36,889 nucleotides of DNA from Defluviitaleaceae bacterium (GCA_009778135.1 WRKJ01000092.1:1-36889); one strand, 5' to 3'; positions 1 through 8,595 are shown, counted from the first letter of the stretch. Translations and numbers: made by a program. Notes: generated by a model not told the origin, from the sequence alone.

Positions 1-1991
1 TTAACGACCGTTGCGATGTGAAGGCGTCGGTTGTTAAACATCGGATTATTTTCAGGCGTTGGTTCTGGTTGTGGGGTTGGCTCTGGTTCAGGCTCAGACT
101 CTGGTTCAGGCTCAAGGGTAATGGGAACATCAATGATCCAACGTTGGTTATTGCCACTCCCAGCACCCCAAGTACCCACACGATTACCGTTTGTTGTTGA
201 AGAATGGGCTAAGTCGATCATACGCTGGCTCGTCATGCTTTGAATGGTATATGAAACCACACCTGTCATGGGTTGAATGGTCGGTGTTAATCGCCATCTT
301 GTTGCTGATGCTTGGTTAGGCGTCAAGGTAATATATTGATCGCTATCAACAAGGAATTGCTGACGACCGATACTTCTAATGGCGTAAATATCTCCTGTAT
401 CTTGAATAAATGCAAAGCGTTGGTTGTCTGAACCATCCACTGCTTGAATAACGAGGTGATCACCACTGGCATCTATCCCAGGACCATTACCGACAGCAGT
501 CCGAATGGTCCCTTGATGACCGTTTAAGTTACCAAGCTGCGGCAGTTGAACCGGTGTCGGCGCCTCTAGTGGCGCATGATTTGGGATGATATATTCGACA
601 ATTGGAGCGCTGTCACGTCCATTCCAAATTTGATTGACCAGTGGTGGTAAATGGCTAATTCGACTGGCTGTCATCACAGACGGGAAGATGCCCCAGCGTT
701 CTAGAAAGGGGGTTAAGTTTCGGTTGGCTGCAAGGGATGCCATGTAGATGAAAAGCTGTTCACCGACTTGACCAGAATTTTGTCCGGGTAGTTCATTAGC
801 TGGCACCATGCGATATAGTTGATGGAGTCGTGCGTAGAAGTTAACACCAAAAGCAAGCATGAGTTGCCAGAACATGACTAACCGTACTGCATCATTGGGT
901 GCTTCACTGAAAAGAACCCTTTCTCGATTTCTAAAATTTTGCGCATTGGCATATTCATTCCTTGCTTCAAGGCGTGAGTCATTGCCAAAGGCACGAGCAA
1001 TATACATGGCATAAATATCAACCGTGACTTCTATGAGTCGGTACCAAATCCAAGCCGGTTGTTGACGCATATGTCCTTGTTCATGCCAAGCTGTCCAACC
1101 TGAGTGTCTGTCCCTGTAAGCAGCTGCATGAAGAACGCTAACCATCGTATTCGGCGTATAGCCCGTTGCATAGGTATGGGCAAATCCTGCAGCTTGATGA
1201 CTGGTTACTTCAATTAAAGCTAATTGATGTGGATCAGGGCGATCACGTTCGTGGGGCATATGAGGCGAAAGGCCTGAAACTTCATCACCAAGTACAACAG
1301 ATTGATCAATGGTGTGAAGCAAAGCAATAGGATCTCCATTATTGATATTGTTTTGACGCCCTGCACAAACATAGGAACGGTCACTTTCAAGCTCAATCAG
1401 TCCTGATTCTGTCATCCCATTAAACATCGTTTGCCAGTCAGCCAATGTATGCTTACCTAGGATAAAGCGGGGAGATGCCACGCCACCACTGACGATTTCA
1501 ACTGAAATGGTACCAGTATGTTCTGTTGAAAAGTAGAGTAAGCCTGCGGTCGGGTCAGAAATGGTATTTAAACCAGGATTTAAAGGACGCCTTGTCGGTG
1601 TGAATTGCCAAGTAGGTCTAAGACGTGTTCCAATAAAAGCGGCAATCGGTCTGTCGCCATGTACACGAATTTGAATGGATTCATTGGCACGACAAAAAAT
1701 ACCCGTTGCCGCATAGGGCCACCAAGGGAACAGCTTCCGATGCAGACTTTGCCACTCTCTGACAGTTCGCCCTTTTCCTTCAATGTCAAAACTGCGTTGA
1801 CTTAATGTTGCAAGCGCGACTGCGTTGATCGGTTGAATAGCGGTTGCGAACGGTTGAATGGGCGCTGGAAAATCAGATGCTGATAATCCCAATTGTTCAT
1901 AGGTATCTATAATGACGGGATGATCTTGTTGAAAATCATCAAGCATACTAGGTGTTAGCTGTTCCATTTTAAAGTCATCATGGTTATTCAT
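1..1991 (-). CDS. M60 (enhancin-like) metallopeptidase with lectin domain, 3' end outside window
   Basis: This reading frame is open from an ATG at 1991 to the window edge (about 663 codons seen), so the C-terminus is missing. An SD-like GAAAGGAATT precedes the start. The protein carries the gluzincin motif HEQGH near residues 303-307, with a following glutamate near 321 (IEVTVD), as in the M60/enhancin family whose known members cleave mucin-type glycoproteins. Before it lies the family's beta-rich N-terminal domain (about 60-180). After it comes one ricin-B-like lectin domain (about 490-630), then a Pro/Glu linker, and the frame continues toward a further domain. It is a clear paralog of the gene at 2240-5497. 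No N-terminal signal peptide is visible: the first 60 residues are polar and acidic. M60 is seen from motifs; mucin as the substrate is inferred from the family. Confidence 0.88.
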   Translation of the reverse strand, partial: MNNHDDFKMEQLTPSMLDDFQQDHPVIIDTYEQLGLSASDFPAPIQPFATAIQPINAVALATLSQRSFDIEGKGRTVREWQSLHRKLFPWWPYAATGIFCRANESIQIRVHGDRPIAAFIGTRLRPTWQFTPTRRPLNPGLNTISDPTAGLLYFSTEHTGTISVEIVSGGVASPRFILGKHTLADWQTMFNGMTESGLIELESDRSYVCAGRQNNINNGDPIALLHTIDQSVVLGDEVSGLSPHMPHERDRPDPHQLALIEVTSHQAAGFAHTYATGYTPNTMVSVLHAAAYRDRHSGWTAWHEQGHMRQQPAWIWYRLIEVTVDIYAMYIARAFGNDSRLEARNEYANAQNFRNRERVLFSEAPNDAVRLVMFWQLMLAFGVNFYARLHQLYRMVPANELPGQNSGQVGEQLFIYMASLAANRNLTPFLERWGIFPSVMTASRISHLPPLVNQIWNGRDSAPIVEYIIPNHAPLEAPTPVQLPQLGNLNGHQGTIRTAVGNGPGIDASGDHLVIQAVDGSDNQRFAFIQDTGDIYAIRSIGRQQFLVDSDQYITLTPNQASATRWRLTPTIQPMTGVVSYTIQSMTSQRMIDLAHSSTTNGNRVGTWGAGSGNNQRWIIDVPITLEPEPESEPEPEPTPQPEPTPENNPMFNNRRLHIATVV

Positions 1992-2043
1992 ATTATCAAA
2001 TTCCTTTCAATCATTGGGGATGGTTCGCTTATTACTGCCACAT

Positions 2044-2080
2044 CCAAGTTGTTCAGTCTATTCAACGCCATTAAACTTGG
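2044..2080. repeat. inverted repeat in the leader of the first M60 gene
   Basis: CCAAGTT at 2044-2050 is complementary to AACTTGG at 2074-2080, with a 23-nt loop. It lies between the candidate promoter and the start codon at 1991. It could fold in the mRNA leader. No T-run follows, so it is not a clear terminator. Confidence 0.35.
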
Positions 2081-2098
2081 ATTTTTGTGGTATGGTTC

Positions 2099-2127
2099 AT
2101 TATATGAATGAAGTTAGCCCATCGTAA
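2099..2127 (-). promoter_or_regulatory. candidate promoter of the first M60 gene
   Basis: On the minus strand a perfect TATAAT lies at 2099-2104. A weak TTACGA sits 17 bp upstream at 2122-2127. The leader downstream contains an inverted repeat at 2044-2080. The -35 is poor, so this is tentative. Confidence 0.35.
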
Positions 2128-2178
2128 CACTTTTAACTGATATTCATTGACGCTCCAAATGGTAACAAGCGAAGCATT

Positions 2179-2222
2179 AAAAAACACATGGCATCAAATA
2201 GAATCTCCCATGTGTTTTTTTA
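2179..2222. terminator. bidirectional intrinsic terminator after the second M60 gene
   Basis: AAAAAACACATGG (2179-2191) pairs with CCATGTGTTTTTT (2208-2220), giving a 13-bp stem with A and T runs on both sides. It lies 18 bases after the stop codon of the minus-strand gene at 2240-5497 and ends its transcript before the neighbouring M60 gene begins. Confidence 0.75.
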
Positions 2223-2239
2223 AACTTAATCGCATTTAT

Positions 2240-5200
2240 TTATTCCCTAATTGCAGTATTGCCATTGATTCTCACATTGGAGATTCTCGTATTAGTAGCA
2301 GTTCCCATCGGAATGGTTAAGGATCCGTTGTTGTTTAAACCGGTATTAACCATTGTGTTTAAGTTGCCGCCAGCACCTGATCGCCAGTCAGCAGGCCATT
2401 CAGTGGTCGGGTTACCGCCAGTGAAATTAAAGGTCAGATTCCATCTGGACGGAATGTTGCCACCTGTTCGGTTGGTCACAATGAGATTTTGTCTTGTGGT
2501 ACCCTCACCCGTGACACGATAAGTCAGCCCAGTGGTTGGCTGTGGTGTTGGTTCCGGTTCTGGTTGTGGTTCTGGCTGCGGTTCTGGCTCTGGTTGTGGT
2601 TCAGGTTGAGGCTCAGGTAAAATCATACCGCCACCACCAATGGGTTCAAGGATCCAACGTTGGTTCGGGTTGTTGTTCCGGGTCCACGTAATGACAGCTG
2701 TCCCATTCGTCGCTGTTGTACCGCCACTAACGTCAATGAAGCGATTCGTTGCCACGTTTTGAAGTTCAGCTTGATTATTTTGACCCAAAATCACGCGCCA
2801 TCTGGCATGGTCATTTAGTTGAGTTCCCAAAGTTAACTGGTTGTTGGTCTCCGTTAACAAGCGCCCATCATCGGCATTTCGAATAACATACGTGTTCTCA
2901 AGCCCATCTTGCTCAAAGAGCCAATGTTGATTGGGTTGATTGCGACGTGACCATAAAACCAGGTGATCACCACTAGGCTCAATGACGGATGTCCCATTTA
3001 AAGCTGTTGTGATTAAAAATGCCTGTTGTTGTTCAGGAATTTCTGGCTCGACAGGGGGCAGTTCTGGCTCGGGTTGCGGGGTCGGCACTTCTGGCGCTGA
3101 AGCGACATGAAAATGCCAGCGCTGATTGGGATTGCCTGTACTTGTCCATGTGATGATGCGTGTTCCATTGGTCGTTGTGTTGCCCCCTTCCACATCTAAG
3201 CTGCGACCAGTGGCAGCATTGATGAACTGATAGGTGTTGTTAGCCCCTGGCATGATGCGCCATCTGGCATTGTTCGTCGTCGGTGTATGCGTAAAGGTTG
3301 CGGTGTTATTCGTTTCTGTTAAATAGCGCCCATCCTCAACATTTTGAATGGTATATGCATTCATTGCGGGATGGAAAGTGAACTTCCACACTTGATTGTT
3401 TTGATCGGTTGGTGAGAATAAAACCAGGTCATTTCCGCTTGGCTGAATGCGGGTCGTTCCATTTAAGGCTGTTGCAAGACTGATGTACTGCTGATCAAAA
3501 TCAGAGACGTTCCCTAGGTTGCCACCATCTGGTTGGATCGGATTGACTGGCGGGATGAATTGCCCGCTCGGATTTGCTTGTCCGTCAACATATCTAAACA
3601 TCCATGCCTGATTACCATTGCCCGATGGTCCCCATGTGAGGACACGTGTGCCGTTAGCAGTTGTACTCCCACCTTCCACATCTAAAGCACGCCCACTGGC
3701 TTGGTTGATGATGACATATGAGCCGAGAATTCGTGGAAAGATCTGCCATCTGGAATTATTGGTCGGCGTGTTGGTTAAGGTGATGTTACTTCCTGACTCC
3801 GTTAAAAAAGAATTGGTCGCGATATTGCGAATGGTGTAAGTATTCGTTGCTGCATCACGAATGAACTCAAATTGTTGGTTCGTTGCGTTTGTATTGCCCC
3901 AAAGTCTTGTTTGATTGTTGTTCACTTGAAGGGCTGCATTTGAATGCGCATCCAGAACAGTGAGGATGTTGACACGTCTACGGTCTAAATACGGCACGAC
4001 TTGGTTAACATTCGGTAAAGTTGGCAAGTTCTCTGCTGTAAAAGAACCTGGTCTTGGCATGATGTATTCAACAACAGGCGCCGTATCTCGGCTGCGCCAA
4101 ATCTCTCGCTCAAGGGGAGGGAAGCCGCTAATTCTTGACAAAGTATCTGCACTCGGTCGAAGCCCCCACATTTCAAAGAAAGGCGTCAAATTCCGATTGG
4201 TCGCAAGGCAAGTCATGTAAATGAAAAATTGAAGCCCAACGTCATGCCAGTTAATACCTGGCAACGCATCCATCGGTAAGGCACGATATAAACGATGTAA
4301 GGTCGGGTAAAAGTTTCTGCCAAAAGCTAAATCCAGTTGCCAAAACATGAGCAATTTAACAAAAACGTCTAGTCCATGAAAGTTTTTATTCGTTTGGTTG
4401 AAATAGTTGAAAGCCGTTGTATATCGACCATCTCTTTCGACCCTGTTGAGCGGGTATTGGTCAAAATCTCTTTCAGTAAACATCGTATAAATATTAACGG
4501 TCGTTTCAATGAGTGAATTTCGATTCCAAAGCCAAGACATCAATTGCCGCGTATGCCCCTGTTCATGCCAAGGTCCCCATCCATTGTGTCGATAAAAATG
4601 AGGGTCTAAAATATAGCGCAAAGAAGCGGAGCGATAACCCGTTGAGAAATTACTGGCCCACATGAAAACATGAGACCTTGTATCTTCAGTGAACGCTTTA
4701 TAATGTAAATTAGGGCGGTCACGCTCATGGGGCATATCCGCATCAAGACCAGAACATTCATCTTGATTGTCAATCGTTGCATCAATTAAGCGCATGAGGA
4801 TACTTGGATCACGTCCAGTTACATGAGAAAGTCCAAATTGGCGACTCACTGTAACGAGAGAACGATTTCCTCTCAGTTCAATCATGCCAGATGCTGTCAT
4901 CGTATTTAACATATGTTGGAAATCCTGTTGTGAATGACGCCCTAAAATAAATAACGGTGATGCAATCCCTCCATTTTCAACATCAACAGTAAGCGTTGTC
5001 CCAATGGCATGCTCATCATTGATATACAATAAACCGGCTGTTGGACTTGAAATCGTATTCACACCTGGATTAAGGGTGCGAGTTGTCGGGCGATCTCCCC
5101 CTTGTGGGTAATTAAACGTCCCGATATAAGCGATGGTTGATTGATTCCCATGAAGCCGTATGCGGATTTGCTCATTGGCACGACAAAAAATACCCGTTGG

Positions 5201-5497
5201 CTCATACACGCTCCAATGAAAAAGTGTATTTTGCAGCTCTTGAAGGCGAATGGCATTGCCTTTTCCAGCAACCGTAATGGTGCGACTATTTAGATGAGTA
5301 GGCATTATGCCAGTTGTCTCTGTTGTAGTTGTAGCCGTAACCGTTTGGATCGGCATCTGCTGTAGCAACGGCATTTCTTGCTCATGATCAAGCATTTGTT
5401 CTTCAGTATCGTAAATAATGCCTTCCCCAATGGGACTGTTAAAAAGATAAGGTGATTCAGGAGGTTGAGACGCATGTTGATGATCTAAGTTATTCAT
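2240..5497 (-). CDS. M60 (enhancin-like) metallopeptidase with three lectin domains and a CBM2-like domain
   Basis: This is a 1085-residue multidomain protein. Residues 1-70 are polar and low complexity, and 70-180 form the family's N-terminal beta domain. The zinc site HEQGH is at 311-315 with the third ligand near E331 (IETTVNIY). Three ricin-B-like lectin repeats follow (about 510-640, 670-800 and 825-955), each with paired N-Q-x-W type motifs and LDVEGG or IDVSGG motifs. A Pro/Glu/Gln linker (about 955-990) leads to a C-terminal module of about 96 residues with spaced tryptophans that resembles CBM2. The start has an SD-like GAAAGGAATT 11 bases upstream. No signal peptide is seen, which is odd for a protein with glycan-binding modules. 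By family knowledge it should act on glycoproteins at the host surface; the lectin repeats fit that. Confidence 0.9.
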   Translation of the reverse strand: MNNLDHQHASQPPESPYLFNSPIGEGIIYDTEEQMLDHEQEMPLLQQMPIQTVTATTTTETTGIMPTHLNSRTITVAGKGNAIRLQELQNTLFHWSVYEPTGIFCRANEQIRIRLHGNQSTIAYIGTFNYPQGGDRPTTRTLNPGVNTISSPTAGLLYINDEHAIGTTLTVDVENGGIASPLFILGRHSQQDFQHMLNTMTASGMIELRGNRSLVTVSRQFGLSHVTGRDPSILMRLIDATIDNQDECSGLDADMPHERDRPNLHYKAFTEDTRSHVFMWASNFSTGYRSASLRYILDPHFYRHNGWGPWHEQGHTRQLMSWLWNRNSLIETTVNIYTMFTERDFDQYPLNRVERDGRYTTAFNYFNQTNKNFHGLDVFVKLLMFWQLDLAFGRNFYPTLHRLYRALPMDALPGINWHDVGLQFFIYMTCLATNRNLTPFFEMWGLRPSADTLSRISGFPPLEREIWRSRDTAPVVEYIMPRPGSFTAENLPTLPNVNQVVPYLDRRRVNILTVLDAHSNAALQVNNNQTRLWGNTNATNQQFEFIRDAATNTYTIRNIATNSFLTESGSNITLTNTPTNNSRWQIFPRILGSYVIINQASGRALDVEGGSTTANGTRVLTWGPSGNGNQAWMFRYVDGQANPSGQFIPPVNPIQPDGGNLGNVSDFDQQYISLATALNGTTRIQPSGNDLVLFSPTDQNNQVWKFTFHPAMNAYTIQNVEDGRYLTETNNTATFTHTPTTNNARWRIMPGANNTYQFINAATGRSLDVEGGNTTTNGTRIITWTSTGNPNQRWHFHVASAPEVPTPQPEPELPPVEPEIPEQQQAFLITTALNGTSVIEPSGDHLVLWSRRNQPNQHWLFEQDGLENTYVIRNADDGRLLTETNNQLTLGTQLNDHARWRVILGQNNQAELQNVATNRFIDVSGGTTATNGTAVITWTRNNNPNQRWILEPIGGGGMILPEPQPEPQPEPEPQPEPQPEPEPTPQPTTGLTYRVTGEGTTRQNLIVTNRTGGNIPSRWNLTFNFTGGNPTTEWPADWRSGAGGNLNTMVNTGLNNNGSLTIPMGTATNTRISNVRINGNTAIRE

Positions 5498-5692
5498 AAT
5501 GGGTTAATTCCTTTCATTTTTAACTTACCTTATTACTATATGAAAAACTAGGCAAAATGACATGCTTTTAGGTCGTAAATCTGTTTTTAGACGTGCCCTG
5601 AAGTGTACTGACCCACCGGAATAGAGACACCTGATAAAAAACCAACGCGGGTTTCAATAAGAGCGCCTCGTGCAGCGAAAGCGTTCCGACTT
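5498..5692. other. intergenic region with a possible insertion-sequence end
   Basis: This is noncoding between the M60 gene and the carboxypeptidase gene. The string TGTACTGACCC near 5591-5602 resembles the terminal bases of IS3/IS150-type elements, but no matching partner end or transposase fragment was found nearby. The promoter of the M60 gene should lie here; I see an SD but no good -35/-10 pair. Confidence 0.3.
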
Positions 5693-6577
5693 TTATTCTA
5701 AAAAAGTAATCCGCTGTCCTAAAGGATCAAGCACACACCTTGCACCGAGTGGAATCGTTAAGTTGGGTAGCACATGCCCAGCAGGAACACCATATGCGAT
5801 CATTTTCCCAGTTGGCAACAAAATATCTTTTAACGTTTCCATCACAGCTTCTTGATCTTGATGACCAAAATCTCCTAAAATGATCCCTGCACATTCATGA
5901 AGTTTCCCTGCATACAGCAATTGCATCAATAAGCGATCAACGGAATACGGTGCTTCGTTGATTTCTTCCATGAATAATATTTTTCCTGCTGTCTCAATTT
6001 CAGTCATGGTCCCAAGGGTCGAACAAATAAGGGTTAAATTCCCGCCAACCGTCCTGCCACTGACTTGACCCGACCCTTTATTCATAAACGTCACGCTTTT
6101 CAAAGTAAGTGGGATGCCTTCAAGCGCCGTTTTAATCCAATTTTCTGTTGTCAGCTCATCATCTTCAAGCAAATCTTTAATCATCGGTCCATGATAAGTG
6201 ATCAACTGATCGCATTGATTCAAATAAAGATGCATATACGTCATGTCGCTATAACCAATAAAAGGCTTCGGGTAGTTGGCAAAGTTAAAACCTTGTAGAT
6301 AAGGCAAAATCCGATTACTACCATAGCCACCACGCATATTCAGAATAGCACCGATGTCATCATCAGTAAACAACATTTTCAAATCCAGTGCACGTGCTTC
6401 ATCGCTGACGCCTGCCAAATACCGATGCGCTTCAAAACAACTCGGTGCAATCAGCACTTCATAGCCTAACTTTTTTAACTGCGCTTCGCCTTCCAAAAGC
6501 ATTTGACCATCCATGGGTCCAGCAAGCGCCACAATCCCAATCTTCTTCTTTGGATCAAAAGGTGGTGGTTTCGTCAT
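5693..6577 (-). CDS. S66 family LD-carboxypeptidase (LdcA/MccF-like)
   Basis: 294 residues, the usual length for peptidase family S66. The nucleophile region is GYSDMT with Ser110. The acid is in MEEIN (E204/E205), and the histidine lies in the VPAGHVLPN segment (H268). The MRGGYGSNR segment near residue 82 is also typical. Members remove the terminal D-amino acid from murein tetrapeptides in the cytoplasm, or inactivate microcin C-like peptide nucleotides. The start overlaps the 3' end of the upstream M20 amidohydrolase gene by 23 bases, so the two are co-transcribed and probably translationally coupled. Pairing with an amidohydrolase suggests peptide or cell-wall fragment recycling (inference). 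LdcA and MccF-type activity cannot be told apart here. Confidence 0.88.
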   Translation of the reverse strand: MTKPPPFDPKKKIGIVALAGPMDGQMLLEGEAQLKKLGYEVLIAPSCFEAHRYLAGVSDEARALDLKMLFTDDDIGAILNMRGGYGSNRILPYLQGFNFANYPKPFIGYSDMTYMHLYLNQCDQLITYHGPMIKDLLEDDELTTENWIKTALEGIPLTLKSVTFMNKGSGQVSGRTVGGNLTLICSTLGTMTEIETAGKILFMEEINEAPYSVDRLLMQLLYAGKLHECAGIILGDFGHQDQEAVMETLKDILLPTGKMIAYGVPAGHVLPNLTIPLGARCVLDPLGQRITFLE

Positions 6578-7775
6578 CTATCACCACCCCCATTAACATG
6601 AATACACTGAAAACTTGAATTAAAATCCCATAGCGAATGGCTGCTTCATCGACATCAAACCGTCCATCATGAACAGGTGCGGTGATGCCTTTTTCTTCAT
6701 TGGCAACACCCAAACGGTTATAACTAGACGGACGAACCTTTGCAAAATAAGCAAAATCTTCGACACCTAAACTGGGATGTTTCAACACATTGACTTGCTG
6801 CGCACCGAGCACACGTAAAGCCGCTTCTTTCACATGATCAGTCGTGGTTTCATCATTCATCAATGCATCATATCCCGATTCAATGCGCAAAGACACTTCG
6901 CCACCATAGGCTTTGGCCACATGTGTCGCCACTTCAAACAGACGTCCTTTAAGTGCCTTTCTTACCCCCTCATCAAGGGTCCGCAATGTGCCATGTAAGG
7001 TGACTTGATTGGCAATGACATTATGTGCTTCGCCGCCTTGAATCATCCCAAATGACAACACGGCTGCATCAAGTGGTGATGCGTTTCGACTGACCACCGT
7101 TTGTAAAGCCATCACAATATTACTGGCAATCACAATGGCATCAACGCCATCTTGAGGGGAAGCCCCATGCGCATTTTGACCATGAACATACAAGGTGATC
7201 GTATCACTGGATGCATACGCATGACCATATTTCACCCCAAAAGTGCCAACTGGAAGCTTTGGGCAAACATGCATCCCAAGCACATGAGCAACATGAGGAT
7301 CTTCAAGAACGCCTTCATCAATCATCGCTTGTGCACCACCGACCGTCTCTTCCGCTTGTTGAAAAAACAACTTCACACTGCCTGGTAAAGCTGCGTGAAG
7401 CTGCTGTAAAACATAGGCTGCACCGAGCTGAATGGTCGTATGGACATCATGACCACACGCATGCATTTTTCCTGGATGAACAGATTGATAACCGTGATCA
7501 TTCAACTCTTGAATCGGCAACGCATCAATGTCTGCACGAAGCGCAATGTGTTTAGCAGCTGGGTCATTGCCTTTAATCACGCCAACAACTGATGTTTCAT
7601 TAATTCTTTTATCGACTTGAATGCCCCAGTCCATCAAGTAAGATTCGATTTTATCCGCCGTGCGAAACTCTTCCATGCCAAGCTCAGGATGACGATGAAA
7701 ATCTCGTCTCATGGTTACAAATTGATCAAACTGATCATCAACGAGTTCACGAATTTTTTTTTCAAGTATAGCCAC
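6555..7775 (-). CDS. M20 family amidohydrolase / N-acyl amino acid deacylase
   Basis: About 406 residues from a GTG start at 7775, chosen because GAGGTGA lies 5 bases upstream; the frame is open to an ATG at 7868 but that start has no ribosome binding site and would add 31 atypical residues. Motifs of the M20D group are clear: RRDFHRHPELGMEE near the N-terminus, HACGHDVHTT (metal ligands), QQAEETVGGA (catalytic and metal glutamates) and LGMHV. Relatives include hippurate hydrolase, N-acetyl-diaminopimelate deacetylase and IAA-amino acid hydrolases, which remove acyl groups from amino acids in the cytoplasm. The 3' end overlaps the S66 carboxypeptidase gene by 23 bases. The exact substrate cannot be read from sequence. 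Confidence 0.87.
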   Translation of the reverse strand: MAILEKKIRELVDDQFDQFVTMRRDFHRHPELGMEEFRTADKIESYLMDWGIQVDKRINETSVVGVIKGNDPAAKHIALRADIDALPIQELNDHGYQSVHPGKMHACGHDVHTTIQLGAAYVLQQLHAALPGSVKLFFQQAEETVGGAQAMIDEGVLEDPHVAHVLGMHVCPKLPVGTFGVKYGHAYASSDTITLYVHGQNAHGASPQDGVDAIVIASNIVMALQTVVSRNASPLDAAVLSFGMIQGGEAHNVIANQVTLHGTLRTLDEGVRKALKGRLFEVATHVAKAYGGEVSLRIESGYDALMNDETTTDHVKEAALRVLGAQQVNVLKHPSLGVEDFAYFAKVRPSSYNRLGVANEEKGITAPVHDGRFDVDEAAIRYGILIQVFSVFMLMGVVIDDETTTF

Positions 7776-7804
7776 TTTTATCACCTCAGTGGGAACTAAT
7801 AAGC

Positions 7805-7835
7805 ATGTTACCTTTCTTAAAGTTCTCCTTGTCAA
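7805..7835 (-). promoter_or_regulatory. candidate promoter of the M20-S66 operon
   Basis: On the minus strand a perfect TTGACA (7830-7835) is followed after 19 bp by TAACAT (7805-7810). The GTG start lies 30 bases downstream. The spacer is longer than ideal, so confidence is limited. Confidence 0.4.
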
Positions 7836-7956
7836 CAGATTGCCAAACGGATAAAAAAGTCGTGGCAATTTGTCTTTATTAAACTATATGATGGCATATG
7901 TATATAAATGAAAATTTGGTTCATACTGAGGTATGATAATTTAGGAGGCCACACCG

Positions 7957-8316
7957 ATGAGTACCTTAGAAACCCACGACATTAACGAAATCATTCACAT
8001 TAAACTTGAAACAACAAGAGCCATTTGCGAGCACATCACAGATTCACACTTAACCCAACTATCCAACGCTGCAAAAGCAGAATTTGCCGACATTATCGAA
8101 CTCATCGCCATTTTGATGTTAGAACATGCAGGTGAATTTCCAGAAGAATGGACGCATGAAAAACTGAGTGATATTTACCACTACAAATTGCCAACATTGC
8201 TATCGCCTTCAGAAAGGCAAAACATTAAAAACATTTTAATAACGTATGTTGAATTTGTCGGACAAGCATTAGAACTCCCGAATTATAAAGACATTAGAAA
8301 AAACCTTGCTTCTTAG
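7957..8316 (+). CDS. hypothetical helical protein
   Basis: 119 residues with a strong TAGGAGG 9 bases before the ATG, so the gene is very likely real. I do not recognise the family. The sequence is rich in Glu, Leu and Ile with no signal peptide. The stretch around residues 43-56 (FADIIELIAILML) is hydrophobic but flanked by acids, more like a buried helix than a membrane span. It stands alone: divergent from the M20-S66 operon and followed by an A/T-rich hairpin at 8364-8403. Function unknown. Confidence 0.7.
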   Translation: MSTLETHDINEIIHIKLETTRAICEHITDSHLTQLSNAAKAEFADIIELIAILMLEHAGEFPEEWTHEKLSDIYHYKLPTLLSPSERQNIKNILITYVEFVGQALELPNYKDIRKNLAS

Positions 8317-8363
8317 CTAACGACATCGATTGCATTCAAAACAGTCGAAAAGGAAATGAAGGC

Positions 8364-8403
8364 AAATAAAAAAAACATTTGAAGAAAATGGCTTTTTTTA
8401 TTT
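8364..8403. terminator. bidirectional A/T-rich hairpin terminator
   Basis: AAATAAAAAAAACATTT pairs imperfectly with AAATGGCTTTTTTTATTT around a short loop. It lies between the 3' end of the plus-strand gene (8316) and the stop codon of the minus-strand micropeptide gene (8408), so it can end transcripts from both sides. Confidence 0.6.
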
Positions 8404-8407
8404 GAAA

Positions 8408-8473
8408 TTAGTTGACGGAACCAGGTGGCCAAAACGCCCAGCCTAATCCTTGAATTAATTGATAAACATGCAT
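8408..8473 (-). CDS. micropeptide 1 (21 residues, GWAFWPP type)
   Basis: This short frame starts at the ATG at 8473, which has AAAGGGGG about 7 bases upstream, and ends at TAA (8408-8410). Its core YQLIQGLGWAFWPP matches the core of the peptide encoded just upstream in the same direction at 13 of 14 positions. The peptide is aromatic and neutral, with no lysine or arginine, no leader and too short a hydrophobic run for a membrane span. Duplication plus separate ribosome binding sites makes a translated product likely. The product could be a signalling peptide, a small toxin or a peptide that binds a partner protein; I know no family with this core. Confidence 0.7.
   Translation of the reverse strand: MHVYQLIQGLGWAFWPPGSVN
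8424..8464 (-). repeat. direct repeat copy A (peptide core)
   Basis: This 41-bp segment matches 8543-8583 with only a few differences and encodes the shared peptide core. The repeat stops near both ends of the coding part, which points to duplication of a short gene. Confidence 0.75.
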
Positions 8474-8526
8474 GTTTCTTCCCCCTTTTAATGATGAAAT
8501 ACTTTTGATCTTAAAGGTTAACCTGC

Positions 8527-8595
8527 TTAACCTTCTACATTCGGTGGCCAAAACGCCCAACCTGATCCTTGGATCAATTGATAGAGATATACCAT
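8527..8595 (-). CDS. micropeptide 2 (22 residues, GWAFWPP type)
   Basis: ATG at 8595 with a near-perfect AAAGGAGGTGA 7 bases upstream, ending at TAA (8527-8529). The core is YQLIQGSGWAFWPP, and the tail NVEG differs from the downstream copy. It is the promoter-proximal member of a two-gene unit: an extended -10 (TGATATACT) lies about 30 bases upstream, and a hairpin terminator lies beyond the second copy. The strength of the SD and the conserved protein core over diverged DNA argue for real translation. No transporter, maturation enzyme or regulator gene is adjacent. Function unknown. Confidence 0.75.
   Translation of the reverse strand: MVYLYQLIQGSGWAFWPPNVEG
8543..8583 (-). repeat. direct repeat copy B (peptide core)
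   Basis: Partner of the 41-bp segment at 8424-8464. The differences fall mostly at third codon positions and at the variable residue of QGxGW (Leu in one copy, Ser in the other). Confidence 0.75.

Noticed and set aside
2530-2625. Tandem GGTTCTGGTTGTGGTT-like repeats, at first sight a CRISPR-like or minisatellite array
   Set aside because: The repeats encode the Pro/Glu/Gln linker of the M60 protein in frame and have no unique spacers.
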